Origin: Caprella mutica
Lineage: Eukaryota > Arthropoda > Malacostraca > Amphipoda > Caprellidae
Length of the DNA stretch: 64,000 nt
Direction: 5' to 3'
NCBI GenBank assembly: GCA_947561585.1
Contig: CANNZV010000264.1
Location: 368,938-432,937 of the forward strand
Every line of letters begins with the position of its first letter. The first letter of the stretch is position 1. Below are positions 40,567-51,541 of the stretch, in pieces. The notes beneath the pieces are model-generated. The model saw only the letters and a list, made by a program, of their open reading frames with translations, was not told the origin of the DNA and did not search any database. The position numbers and the translations under genes are program-made.

Positions 40567-42072
40567 TTATGTACCACCTGTGTGAATTGTTCTATGTCTG
40601 CTCATGCCACTTTTATTACTACAAGTTTTATTACAAATATCACAGCTAAGTAGCTTTTCACCTGTGTGAATTCTTTTATGCCTAACCATGTGCCCTCTAT
40701 AATTAAATGCTTTATTACAAATATCACAGTTGAATGGCTTTTCACCTGTGTGAATTCTTTTATGAAGTTTCATCGAACTGTTCTGAGAAAATATTTTATT
40801 ACAAATATCACAGCTGAATGGCTTTTCACCTGTGTGAATTCTCATATGGTCAATCAAATCACTTTTATTATTAAATTTTTTAGTACAATTATCACAGCTG
40901 AATGGCTTTTCACCTGTGTGAATTCTTTTATGTCGAACTACATCACTTTTATTTCTAAATGATTTATTACAAATATCACAGCTGAATGGCTTTTCACCTG
41001 TGTGAATTCTTTGGTGAATAATCATAGCACTTTTATCATGAAATGTCTTTTTACAAATATCACAGCTGAATGGCTTCTCACCTGTGTGAATTCTCATATG
41101 TTTAACCACATAATTTTTATTATTAAATGTTTTTTTACAAATGTCACAGCTGAATGGCTTTTCACCCAAGTGAACACTTTGGTGAATATCCATATAACTC
41201 TTTCGAGAGAAAGTTTTATTACAAATGTCACAGCTGAATGGCTTTTCACCCAAGTGAACACTTTGGTGAATATCCATATAACTCTTTCGAGAGAAAATTT
41301 TATCACAAATGTCACAACTGAATGGCTTTTCACCTGTGTGAATTCTTTTATGCCTAACCATGTTACCTTTATCATTAAATGTTTTGTTACAAATATCACA
41401 GCTGAATAGCTTTTCACCTGTGTGAATTCTTATGTGTTTAACCATGTCACTTTTATAATTGAATATTTTATTACAAAAATCACAGCTGAATGGCTTCTCT
41501 CCGGTGTTAATTCTTTGATGAATGGTAAGATCGTATTTATGTTTGAATTTTTTATCACAAACTTTACAAACAAATGACAGTTCATCAGCATGAATCTCAC
41601 TTTCACGATGAAATGTTCTATTACAAACATCACTCTTCACTTTTCTTTTACTGGAAGACATTCCCTTATCCAAATCTTCAGAAGTTTTTGATCTAATAGA
41701 ACTGCTCTCACAATCTTTAACGTGTGTGGATAATTTACTAGAAGAATTATGTAGATGTTTATCAATTGGATGCTCCATCTTCTGGTCACCAGAATAGTTA
41801 TTTGAAGATTCCATTCCATTGTTTGTACAAATTGATTCTGTTGGCCATGAATGTTCCTGTTCATCCAAACTCTCTTCTTTGATGGTAATATCATCTTCTA
41901 AATTCTCATTGTCTGTGATATTAGAAATGTGTTCACTATTAGACAAACCATTAATATCTCTATTTGAAATATCTGGCTTAATGTCTTCCTCTTTCACCAA
42001 ATAGATCACATTGCAAGGATCAGCTACAACAGCCTCTTCAGATGAGTTGGGACTTTGAACTTCAGACTCCAT
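40567..42072 (-). CDS. C2H2 zinc-finger protein 2 (terminal coding exon)
   Basis: A paralogue of the gene at 22587-23939, about 500 residues. Its N-terminal ~150 residues are almost the same (VIYLVKEEDIKPD, DITIKEESLDEQEHSWPTES). Twelve C2H2 fingers follow. The last His of the first is Asn (HQRIN), so it may be weaker, and the last has a Cys in place of the usual core Phe (NKTCSNKS). Linkers are mainly TGEKPF, but fingers 4 and 5 are followed by LGEKPF. The ATG at 42072 again directly follows an acceptor (cttcttattgcag). The upstream exon is not identified. A Mutator-like foldback starts 41 bp upstream. It is likely a nuclear DNA-binding protein with unknown target. The open frame over twelve fingers argues for selection, or for recent origin. 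Confidence 0.85.
   Translation of the reverse strand: MESEVQSPNSSEEAVVADPCNVIYLVKEEDIKPDISNRDINGLSNSEHISNITDNENLEDDITIKEESLDEQEHSWPTESICTNNGMESSNNYSGDQKMEHPIDKHLHNSSSKLSTHVKDCESSSIRSKTSEDLDKGMSSSKRKVKSDVCNRTFHRESEIHADELSFVCKVCDKKFKHKYDLTIHQRINTGEKPFSCDFCNKIFNYKSDMVKHIRIHTGEKLFSCDICNKTFNDKGNMVRHKRIHTGEKPFSCDICDKIFSRKSYMDIHQSVHLGEKPFSCDICNKTFSRKSYMDIHQSVHLGEKPFSCDICKKTFNNKNYVVKHMRIHTGEKPFSCDICKKTFHDKSAMIIHQRIHTGEKPFSCDICNKSFRNKSDVVRHKRIHTGEKPFSCDNCTKKFNNKSDLIDHMRIHTGEKPFSCDICNKIFSQNSSMKLHKRIHTGEKPFNCDICNKAFNYRGHMVRHKRIHTGEKLLSCDICNKTCSNKSGMSRHRTIHTGGT
41159..41326 (-). repeat. Tandem 84-bp finger duplication in zinc-finger gene 2
   Basis: The units 41159-41242 and 41243-41326 encode two fingers with the same SRKSYMDIHQSVH helix and LGEKPF linker, differing at a few bases. 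It is independent of the duplication in gene 1, which affects other fingers. Confidence 0.85.
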
Positions 42073-42113
42073 CTGCAATAAGAAGAAGGCATTGTTCTAT
42101 TAATGAGAAAAAT

Positions 42114-42713
42114 GGTTCTAGGTAAATTGCTCGAAAACAATTGCTCGAAAGACAATTGCTCGAAAAACAGTTGCTCGAATGAACAATTGCTCGAATGAAC
42201 AATTGCTCGAATTATCAAATTGCTCGAATGAACAAAATTGCTCGAATTATAAAATTGCACAGTTTTCGGTTTTATAAAAGTCAATTATTCATGAAGTGGA
42301 GCTGCACCTAACAATGTTTGTTTCTTTTTAGTAATTGATCATTAATCATTCTATAAATGATTTTAATTATTACTCATTCTGCATAATCTTTTTTTGGACC
42401 GTTTGTGCCTTTTCGTAGGTAACATGTGATTTGGAATCATGTGGTGAATCAGTACCATTCATGTTTTTTTTATCATAAAACCCGAAAAAAACTGTAGATA
42501 AGTCTGAGTTATTTCACCTATTGAGGTGCCACATACAGATAGGCTAGTAATAAATAAGTTTTTTTTTATAAAATCGAAAATTGTGCAATTTTATAATTCG
42601 AGCAATTTTGTTTATTCGAGCAATTTGATAATTCGAGCAATTGTTCGTTCGAGCAATTGTTTTTCGAGCAATTGTCTTTCGAGCAATTGTTTTCGAGCAA
42701 TTTACCGGCTACC
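42114..42713. mobile_element. Mutator-like foldback element, copy 2
   Basis: A 600-bp relative of the element at 776-1643, in the opposite orientation: the left end is GGTTCTAGG and the right end CCGGCTACC. It is flanked by the exact 9-bp duplication gagaaaaat (42105-42113 and 42714-42722). The left arm is complete with ttgctcgaa iterons and about 300 bp of body. The right arm keeps only the iteron region, because of an internal deletion. It lies in the putative 5' intron of zinc-finger gene 2. No transposase is present. Confidence 0.85.
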
Positions 42714-42978
42714 GAGAAAAATTGATCATTTACCTGAACCTCTGAAGAGTAAGTTTGATGGCATTAGAAAAAGGATTAGGAAATTAGCTACCAAATTGAG
42801 GTTCAGTGAAAGATCATAACTGTACCTGAAATATTAGTTATAAACAGAGAATAGAAGTAAATATAGTCTCAAAGATTTCATTTTTGAAAAAGAGAAGATA
42901 AAAACATCAATATAGTCTCTTATAATATGAACAGGATGGAATGAAAAGAACATATTCTCTTGCAATATTAATAACTGC

Positions 42979-45517
42979 CAGAGCTGGGCGCGCGAACCTT
43001 TTTTTAGGTTCCGAATCCGAACCCGAATCTTCGTCGATTTTGGGTTCCGAACCTCCGTATAGCGAACCCAATTTGGAAAAGTTTGGTCCGAACATTTGTT
43101 CCGAACCAAACATTTAGTCCGAACCTTTGTTAGCTAACCTCTGATTTTTAGGCTATTAGGGCAACCTATATAAAAAAACAGTTTTTCAACAAGATACTAA
43201 CTATTTGTCAGAAACAAGTTACAACGAGAAGGTTTCACTCTATGTTAAAAAAACACATGTCTTACTTATAAACCTACGTTACTGTATTTTTACAAGTTGT
43301 TAGTTTTTGTACTAAACTAATGTGTACCAAATTTCAAGTAAAAATATTGAATATATAAGGAGAAATAAATACATAGCTATATAAGAGATTGGCAACTGAG
43401 TGAGCTGAACTGTTATTGGATGGAGTGTGAACCAATCATAGCTCGCGCATTTATCTCTACTACATAAAACGTGGACACATTCTTGCGTATTGGGTAACTA
43501 ATCTGTATTTCTACGTTGCCACACGTTACTAAGGTACAATTAATTCCATAATTTACGCTTATTTACGTCGATACGTAAATATTTCACTTTTGAATTAAAA
43601 AATATAGTTGGTATTTATGTAGGAACAAAGTCAAGAAAGGCCAGTAAATTTGTAGAAAAGACATGAAATATATAAAGTAATTTACAAAAGATACGCCTAC
43701 GTCAAATTCATTAGGGTTAATATAATAAATTTATAATAATAATTATACTGTGACTTCATATGACTACATTATCGAGGATTTGCACTGGTAGAACTGCTAT
43801 TTCATGAAATACAACTAATTTAGAGAATTTACTAAATAGGAATAAGAAATTCATAGAAAACTTATGAATATTTGTGTAGACTAACCTAAATATGTTCACT
43901 ATAGAGGTAAGTTTGCTATACAGGATTTTACTATTCAGCAGGATTCACTATACAGGAGTTCCACTGTACTTACTACTTAATAAGTTAGTAATATTGAGTA
44001 TGAGCATTAAATATCTTTAAAGGTCCCCCCCCCCCCAGTCTCCACTCCAATATGTAATTTAAGTTGTTATTCTGAATTTTCTTCTGACCTCCGAATTTCA
44101 TGCAAAGAAAAGTTAAGACCAACTCTATCGTCATAACAATGCTAGACAATGTATCCATATTGAAGTATCCAATTATCTAATTAAATAATTTTTAAGTTTT
44201 TACTATTATTTTTCAAATTTTCATTCATATTACAACATTTTTGATTAATCCGATCTAGAAAACTGATGATAAAACGTTTTTGCATTTTGTTTGAATATGA
44301 AAGTACTATAGATACAATACGTTATCGGTATTCCAATACTCTATTTACTTAACTTTTTCTTCTATTCAATATATTAGAAAGGTCAAACAGTGAAGATTAT
44401 TGTGGATATTTCTCTAAGTTATATTATAACTTATATACATGTATTATTATAATACCTATATATAAATTATAATCAATTCAATTTTAAAGCGAATAGCCGA
44501 ATACTTGATCTTAAATTATCTGTTCAGCCAACCTACTTACCCGTCAAAAGTTTGCTTATTTGAGTCATTTCAATATATTCTCTTTTAAAAACCTTCATTT
44601 GATATTTACTCATACATTAGTACATGAGTAAAAGCAAAAGAAAAATTATCATTCAAAATAAAAGTAACAAGCTAAGACAAGAAACAAATATTTATAAGAT
44701 GTTATTGTACGAAGCTTGGTGTGCGCAATTATTCTCGCACATATTTGATCTCGCTAAGCCGCTATAAGAGTTACAGTTAACTGATTATATTGAAATATTC
44801 ACCCTTATGTACTAAAACACACTCTTGCATCTAATGCCTGGAAAGATCTCTGATACATTCCTAATATTATTATAGAATTGAATAAATGCTCATAATATCA
44901 GTTTATTACTATTTATCACCTTCGTTTTTGTCTAATCGTATGTATTTATGCGAAAAATTAAACGATTGAAAAGACAGCTTTAAAATCGGTCTTGAATTTA
45001 AGTTATTATTATTTTTCCATGAGGACTGGTTAGCCAATGGCTAAGGTACTAGGATATGGTGTTATGTAATGTTACCTAATATATACGTTTATAACCTTAC
45101 CTATAGTTCTACATATTTCAAGCAATTTTAATTGAGATTTGAGGGAACATAATCCGTTATTAAAGAATTAACTTGTTAAGATTATTATAAAACTTACCGC
45201 TATTCAAGAAAGGATGAATAACGTAATGGAAGAAGAGCGGGGAAAGACGCATGTTCTTCGCTTCAGTGTTAAGCAGAAACCTAGGTATATAATAGTAGCC
45301 GAGAGGTACGGTACATGTTCAGAACGTAAAATAATTAAATGAACAGGTCTGTTTTCCCCGGGTACGGAGGTTCGGACTTGCGAAAAAGACGTTCCGAACA
45401 CTGAAGTCCGAACCGTTTTTGAAGAGGTTCCGAATCCGAATGTCCGAACCCATTTTCCAGTCCGAACCGGTTCGCGAATAAAGGTTCGCGAACATTCTTG
45501 CGGAACGCCCAGCTCTG
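42979..45517 (-). mobile_element. hAT-like non-autonomous element B
   Basis: A 2539-bp element starting CAGAGCTGGGCGCGCG and ending with the reverse complement of CAGAGCTGGGCGTTCC, flanked by the exact 8-bp duplication ataactgc (42971-42978 and 45518-45525). It is an inverted copy of element A and lacks the copia insertion. Subterminal ttcgga/tccgaa repeats fill about 150-200 bp at each end. Relative to A it carries an extra ~60-bp segment with a C run near 44025. There is no transposase gene. Confidence 0.9.
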
Positions 45518-45587
45518 ATAACTGCTTTGTTGCATGGAAGTAAAAATGACATATAATAAGGACAATACAAGCTACAATGAGGTAATT

Positions 45588-45960
45588 AATTATAAAGTTA
45601 CACTAGACTTACTTGTAAGTTAAAGTGTGACTGCAATTACTTCACAGGGTATTCTTGATCTTTCCTTACGGCACAGACAAGGGCATATGCGAGAGAGTCC
45701 AGGTGGTACGCGGCTTGTATATACACATCAGTATTTAACGCATGAGCATTTAGTTTTTAATATGAATGGAGGATGTTGGGTCGGGTATACAATCGAACAT
45801 GCGGGAGGGATAGGACATCTCCATGAAAGATCATGAATACCGTGTGAAGTAATCTCAGTAACACAGCAACTTACAAGTAAGTCTAGTGTAGCTTTCTAAT
45901 TATTTCACATGATATTCTTGATATTTCTATACGGCGTACACAAGGGACAATGCGAGACTT
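45588..45960. repeat. Left terminal repeat region of the DIRS-like element
   Basis: It contains a large hairpin (acactagacttacttgtaag near 45600 against its complement near 45870-45890) and two direct copies of the block with tattcttgat and cacaaggg (near 45650 and 45912). The second copy is inverted relative to 49480-49545. Confidence 0.6.
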
Positions 45961-45984
45961 TAAAGAAACAACTGGGAGGGAATC

Positions 45985-46800
45985 AGATTTAGGATACATC
46001 TCATAATTATGTTGAAAGGAGGAAAAATATATGGGAGTTTGAAGGAGTCCCAGTTACGATTAAATGCATCAACAAATTGAGCTTTAGGATCATGCTTCCA
46101 AAAACAAAAAATGTAGCAGTTAGTATTTAATCGGAAAGCAAATAAATCTATGTCAAACGATCCAAACTTATTACTTAATTTATCAAATATTATATAGGTG
46201 AAAATTCCCTTTCAGTATTAACATCAAATACTCTACTAGCTCTATCAGCCAAGTACATAATTCAAAGAAACAGGAATATGCTCAGCACTTAGATGATTAC
46301 TACACTCAAGAGCCCAGAGCCAAATTAGTCTAGTTTCAGAAAAGCAAGACATAGATTTGACACCACCAAAGTTATTAATGTAAGAAACAGCAGTGGAGTT
46401 ATCAGTTTGTATTCTAATATGAGAATAGCTAGTATCATTTAAGTAACTTTTGAGACAGTAATAAATAGCCTGTAATTCTAGTAAGTTGATATGCAAAGGC
46501 TCTTCCTCTGGAGACCAATGTCCACCAGTACTGATAGTATCATAAACACATCCCCAGCCAATATTTGAGTTGGAAAAAAACTTAAGAAGGTGGTGTCTTA
46601 ATCGGACTAAATCCAAGATCAACATTTTGAAGCCACCAAGTTAATTCACTTTGTGACTCTTCGTTTATGGACATGTAAGTATCAAAGTTTCCTTTATTTT
46701 CTTTTAAAGCTTCAATTTTGCAACATACAAGATACCTATAAAATAGAGCACCATACTGAAAAGCTGGCAAACTAGAAACCAGAACTCCGTTAAAACGACC
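45985..46800 (-). pseudogene. DIRS-type RT C-terminus and RNase H region
   Basis: Read from 46800 downward: LPAFQYGALFYRYLVCC, ELTWWLQNVDLGFSP, then a frameshift, SNIGWGCVYD (first RNase H Asp lost), HINLLELQAIYYCLKSYL, RIQTDNSTAVSYINNFGG and AEHIPVSLNYVL. After further lesions follow IDLFAFRLNTN and FPPFNIIMRC near 45990. The order and wording (WWLxxL, GWG, LELxA, TDNxT, PPF) match DIRS-group polyproteins. It is broken by at least two frameshifts. Confidence 0.75.
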
Positions 46801-48420
46801 CACACTGCTCTCCGTCTCCCCGCACAACCTACACTCTAATGTCCTGAAGACTTGGTGATGTCCCGACTGGAATCTGGCCAGGTCCACCCTCTCCTCCCTA
46901 GTCAAACTCTGCTCTCTGTTCTCCTTCAGTCTCCTCTCATCTCTCCTCCTGATATCAGCATGCTGCACTCTCGTTCTCATCTCCCTGAGCCCCCTGCCTA
47001 TCACTGCTCCACTCGTGCTTCCGTCCAGCCTCACCTGCGGCTCACACATCTCTCCTCCTTCTATCGCACTCTCGTCCACCAGCTCGTTACCTTGAAGTCC
47101 ACTGTGTCCCGGCACCCACACCAGCTGCACCTCCCTACCGTGCTCCTCCAACTCCAACAGCTTCTCTCTGATCTGCCTCAGTTCCGATCCTCCCTTGTCC
47201 CCCTGCAACGCATCCACCAAGGATCTACTATCCGTGACCACCGCCGCTCTGCTCCACTCCTCCTTATCCAGCATCCATCCCACCGCTTCGCTCATCGCTT
47301 CCCTCTCCGCACTGAAGCTGCTGCACCACACACCCGTTGGTACTGCCCACTGCACCTCCTTGTCACGTCTCCTCACCACAACCCCACCTCCCCCCTTCTG
47401 CTGATCCATCCATGTAGACCAACAGGTCCATCTGTCCACACAGATCCAACACCGCAGATGACTTCTTCAGTCTCTCTTCTGGTGGGTCGCACCTCTTTGT
47501 CTGTGCATACCGTACGAAGCACGGTGTGCCGCACCTCCAGGTTAGGCCCCCTCCCACATCCTCTTTCCTGCTGTTCCATCCTTCCACTCCCTCTGTGATC
47601 ATTTCTAGCGCTCTCCTACTCATTTCCCTCCAGTCTGTCTTCCCCGTCCTCCTAGACATCTTCCTCTCCACCAGCTCTCTTCTTAGATCCTCTATCCACT
47701 CACCCTTCCACTTCTCGTACGTCTTCACATCTATCACCTCAAATCTGTCCCTCATCTTCTCTAGCCCAGCCTCCAGCAACACTGCTTCCCGTGGGGTGCT
47801 TCTAGTGTTGCCGGTTATGATTCTTGCCGCATGCAATTGGGCCCTTTCTACCTTGTCCGATTTGGAGAGCCATGGAACCCATGCTGCACAGGCGTACTCT
47901 CCCACGCTCCGCTGAGTCGCCATATATATCTTCCTGGCATCCTCCTTCCCCCATCCCCAGCTCACTCCCGCCACTCTGCTCAACAGCCCGTTCCTGCTCC
48001 TCAATCTCTCCGTTACCTCATCCACATGTCTACCGAAAGTGAGCCTACTGTCATAAGTCGCCACGAGGAACCTCTGGTTATCATCCTTCCTCAGAGGTTC
48101 CTCTCAAAGCCCCACTTCCGGTGTCCATCCTGACTCCGATGAGTCTGGAGTAGAAGCATATGCTACATTTGCTCGTACTGAGCTCCAAGCCCCACATCTT
48201 ACTCCAATCAACCACTTCATCCACTTCCATCTGCATCCTCTCCACTGCTCGTTCCTTACTTCTGTCCTGGATAGCCACTGCCAAAGTCGTCTGCATATCC
48301 ACTGACGATGCTGTCCCAGCGAAATTCCCGAATAGGTCATTAATGAATATCAGGAACAACATAGGAGACAGCACCGCCCCCGGGGGTAATCCTCTCTTCA
48401 TACATCTGGTTCTACTCTAC
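46800..48420 (-). pseudogene. Jockey/R1-like non-LTR ORF2 fragment (RT and RNase H)
   Basis: Read from 48400 downward: RT block GLPPGAVLSPMLFLIFINDL. Next comes a region where YADD exists (near 48290) but in a different frame from its surroundings, and then the connection (DSRLTFGRHVDEVTERLRS and QLHAARIITGNTRSTPREA). An RNase H domain follows, with MDGSAEGG, SAEREAMSEA, VVTDSRSLVDAL and WVPGHSGLQGN. The start of the C-terminal Cys motif (CRLCGETE) is present, where homology ends. Frameshifts lie near 48290, 48070 and in a G run near 47392. The 5' end of ORF2 and the 3' tail are both missing. It is GC-rich compared with its surroundings. Confidence 0.85.
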
Positions 48421-48429
48421 TCTTCAATG

Positions 48430-48687
48430 CTATGAACACTGACTGTTGTAATTTTGGGAACCCATCAACATAATATCAGCTACTGATAGTCTGTCAAAAT
48501 TAGAATCTTCAACCTCCTTAGTTTCTATTGTACTAGGTTCATCTTTAGAAGCACGATTGGAACTAATAGTTTTAGAAGAATTTGAAGTGCTAGGTTTAGG
48601 GTTCTTTATTTTAATAGTTTCAGCACCTTCATGATCAACTGATTTTTTCTGCTTCTCAGTCAAAACTTCAGAAATTAAATCAGACAT
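48430..48687 (-). pseudogene. Possible Gag start of the DIRS-like element
   Basis: An 85-codon frame beginning MSDLISEVLTEKQKKSV, Lys/Ser/Glu/Thr-rich and of low complexity, as seen in Gag N-termini. It is cut off by the non-LTR fragment at about 48425. The assignment rests on position inside the element, not on similarity I can name. Confidence 0.35.
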
Positions 48688-48754
48688 TTCAAAGCAACTG
48701 AAAAAGGCAACATTACAAGTAAATCATAAACAGAATACTAATGTTCAAATTATA

Positions 48755-49185
48755 CTGATCCCAATTCACAGTAGTTCGAAAATTAATTTATCAAATTAAT
48801 TTAGTGCTGATCCCAAGTCACAGCAAATTGCAAATAATTCATTAAAAGAATTTAGTGCTGAAATCAATATGTCACAGCAAATTGGAAATAATTTATTAAA
48901 AGAATCTAGTGCTGATCCCAAGTCACAGTAGTTTCTTATAAGGTATATAAATACAATTAATTTTAAAGTATAGGCTATTATAACTGCGAAACACTAAGCT
49001 GATACTAAGACATAGTAGTCTTATGATTTCCAGTAAGCTAGTGCTGAAACTAATTCATAGCCATTCAATGTATAACAAATATGAAAAGAGAGCAAGTTCT
49101 GATCCATAGCATGGCTGATAGAAAAATATTTTTAATTCCAAATACTAATTTAATATAGTGAATATAATGCTGATCTCAAGTCACA
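48755..49185. repeat. Recurring motif array in the DIRS-like leader
   Basis: Versions of gtgctgatcccaagtcacag occur about six times (near 48764, 48809, 48862, 48910, 49050 and 49160). Neighbouring copies are about 45-55 bp apart and share an aaataattcattaaaagaa tail. No ORF. Confidence 0.6.
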
Positions 49186-49479
49186 GCCTATTTTCAAGTT
49201 TATAAAATTATCTAGGTAGTAGGTATAGCTACCTACATCATTACCCTAGTCTCAGTAATAAAAAAATTAGCACTAGACTAGGCAAGTATAACTTAAAAAT
49301 ATAAAAATAATACACAAAATTAAAAAACCTACAAAATAAAGGTATAATTATCAATGAATTAGCAAATGAAGCCACAACAAGATGGAGATGGTGAACGCCG
49401 GCAGTCAGCAAATGCGTGAGCATCAAATACACCTAACAACCAAACAAGCCGCATACAAATAGTCACCTAGTCTCTCTCG

Positions 49480-49720
49480 CATAGTCCCTTGTGTACGCTG
49501 TAAGGAAAGATGAAGAATATCATGTGAAGTAATTACTATTTCACTAAACTCTCACCTCAAACTGTGTGCAAAGTGATGCTGAACAACTGACAAGTGGTAA
49601 ATAAATTCTATTCAGTAGTTCCCAGCAACTTGAATCACAGATTTTCAGTTTTTGTGAATAAAAGTTAAACTAGTTTGAAGAAATATCAATTTTAATACTG
49701 GAAAGCAAACCTTTCATTAG
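49480..49720. repeat. Right terminal repeat region of the DIRS-like element
   Basis: The first 65 bp are the inverted copy of the left terminal block. The remainder is shared with the solo relic at 37745-37990. Confidence 0.6.
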
Positions 49721-49724
49721 CTAC

Positions 49725-50735
49725 TCGATGAATATAAGCCATTTCATACAAGAAAGGAGAGAAACAACATTTACTACAATATTCCTTATGAAAATAGAAT
49801 ATTGTCTCAATTCATTTTAAGTAAATAATTAAAATTAAAAATCAATAGGCCTATTTGAAGTTATATTCATAAGTTTAGTAAGATGTAGTTCATATGAGGA
49901 TATCCTTTTTCATATGGAAATAAAATTTTATAATATTTTGTATCTTGTATACCTTTATCCTTTATATTTGGTAATAAATTCTATCTACATTGCATACCGA
50001 ACTAGAAAATGACGCCCAGAATGCATACCGAACTAGCACCCAAAATTTTTTTAGTTAAATCCATAAAACTTTATTAGTTAGACCAGTGTTTCCCAACCTT
50101 TTTTCATGCAACTTATGAGGGGTGAAATAAGTTGAAAAAAATCTTTAAATAACTGGTAAATCACTAATGACATGGCCATAAAGGATGCACATGCATCAAA
50201 CTAGAAAATAATGGTGTTTCAACTGTAAATACTTCATTAATAAACCAATTAACTACTTTAAAATAAGTTTAAATGTGGCGGCCTAGGTCCATTTTCTCAT
50301 CAAACTGGCGACTTTCCTGCTATACTATGTAACATGGCTTGAAACATTCAAAAATGAGCCAAAATTGGCTCTATAATTGGCTCTCTGAAATATGACAACT
50401 GATGTCATCAAGACATCAGTTGTATAGCAAATTTAGAATTTCTGACCACCTTCTTTAAATTCCAGTCTCAATGTGAATATTGGATTTGATTCAAAATTGT
50501 TAGTACAGTAAATTTTCCATATTATAATTTTGGAGACTGGTAACTTACAAGTCATTCAAAGTCAAAATCTGTTATATTATTTGTATAATAGAGATAAAGT
50601 ATTTCTTTGTAGATTCCCATTCTAGCGTCCCTGCACTGAAATTCCCTGGACACATTATTTCATCCCTCCCACTTTGCAGAACATGAAACATTTTTACAAG
50701 ATTTTCTTGGACAGATCTGAACCCATAGTTAGATA
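49725..50735. other. Intergenic stretch without recognised genes
   Basis: AT-rich with a short direct repeat (gcataccgaactag, twice near 49995 and 50022). No coding or mobile feature is recognised. Confidence 0.4.
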
Positions 50736-51541
50736 TTAGAGATCTTGAATTAATTCCTATGTTAACATTAACCCTTTAATGCCCAACATACTTTTTGAGT
50801 AGTACATTAGAAAAACATCAGATAATGTCAATATTTAGTCCATATAATCATAGTCTGGCAGTTAGAAATGTAAAATTAAATGAAGGTTATGCCACATAAT
50901 AATTTGAAATTTAGAACCACACAAAAGTTCTTCCCAAATGATATTTGACTTAAAAATTCAAATATATTAAAAATACCATTTTCAGACAAATCATCATATT
51001 AAAAACTATTTTATTTTCGTTCTATCAAATAAGACACAAGAGAAACAGGGTCATGGAGCGGTCCCAACACACAGCAAGACAGGATGTGTATTGGAAGAGG
51101 AGAGAAAAAAAACATGCAGACACATTCTCTTCCACAGCATCCAGTCTTTATTTGGTGCACAAATACCCACCGACTTGTTCAAAAAGCTGAAAAAATTCCA
51201 CTGACATATTTGGCTAATTCGCCAACATTTTCCTCATTTAGTCACCAAAAATTAATGGTAACATAGGAATAAATAGCTAGAAATCCTCCAACTTTGCTAG
51301 AATATTATTTTCAATGGAGAAATATTCCACCAACAAGTTGCTGGAATTTACCATGAAATACAAACCGACAAAGCACCATCCATGTCGGAGACAGAATGGG
51401 GTGCGTACTAGGAGAGGAAAAACAACAATCAGACAGGTTCTCTTCCACAGCACCCAGATTTCAGAGGCTGGCAAATTTCAAGCCAATTTTTCACAAAAAT
51501 TTTGAGCCAAGCCAATTTTGAGAAATTAACATGGGAACATA
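50736..51541. repeat. Diverged CCAGTCTG-family and associated repeat fragments
   Basis: Segments with ccagtctttatttggtgcac, gtaacataggaataaatagc and aatttaccatgaaatac are pieces of the CCAGTCTG family (about 51140-51365). Between them are two copies of a block with gtactaggagagg-type sequence and gttctcttccacagca (near 51090-51140 and 51405-51455), also seen near 55150-55200. Confidence 0.5.

Larger units (their letters stand above)
45588..49720 (-). mobile_element. Degraded DIRS-like element invaded by a non-LTR element
   Basis: The left terminal region (45588-45960) and right terminal region (about 49480-49720) carry inverted copies of a block with cacatgatattctt and cgtacacaaggga. Between them on the minus strand lie a possible gag start (48430-48687), the inserted non-LTR fragment (46800-48420) and a DIRS-type RT/RNase H region (45985-46800). 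DIRS elements are known for inverted terminal repeats and the lack of target duplications. No tyrosine recombinase was found. The extents are approximate. Confidence 0.6.

Noticed and set aside
42723..42760. Possible short 5' exon of zinc-finger gene 2 (acceptor cttactcttcag followed by a gtaaat donor on the minus strand)
   Set aside because: The exon would be only 8 bp and no matching sequence was found upstream of gene 1, so chance is more likely.
46852..48133. Long plus-strand Ser/Pro/His-rich ORFs
   Set aside because: Antisense frames of the GC-rich non-LTR RT/RNase H fragment, whose minus-strand frame shows the conserved motifs.
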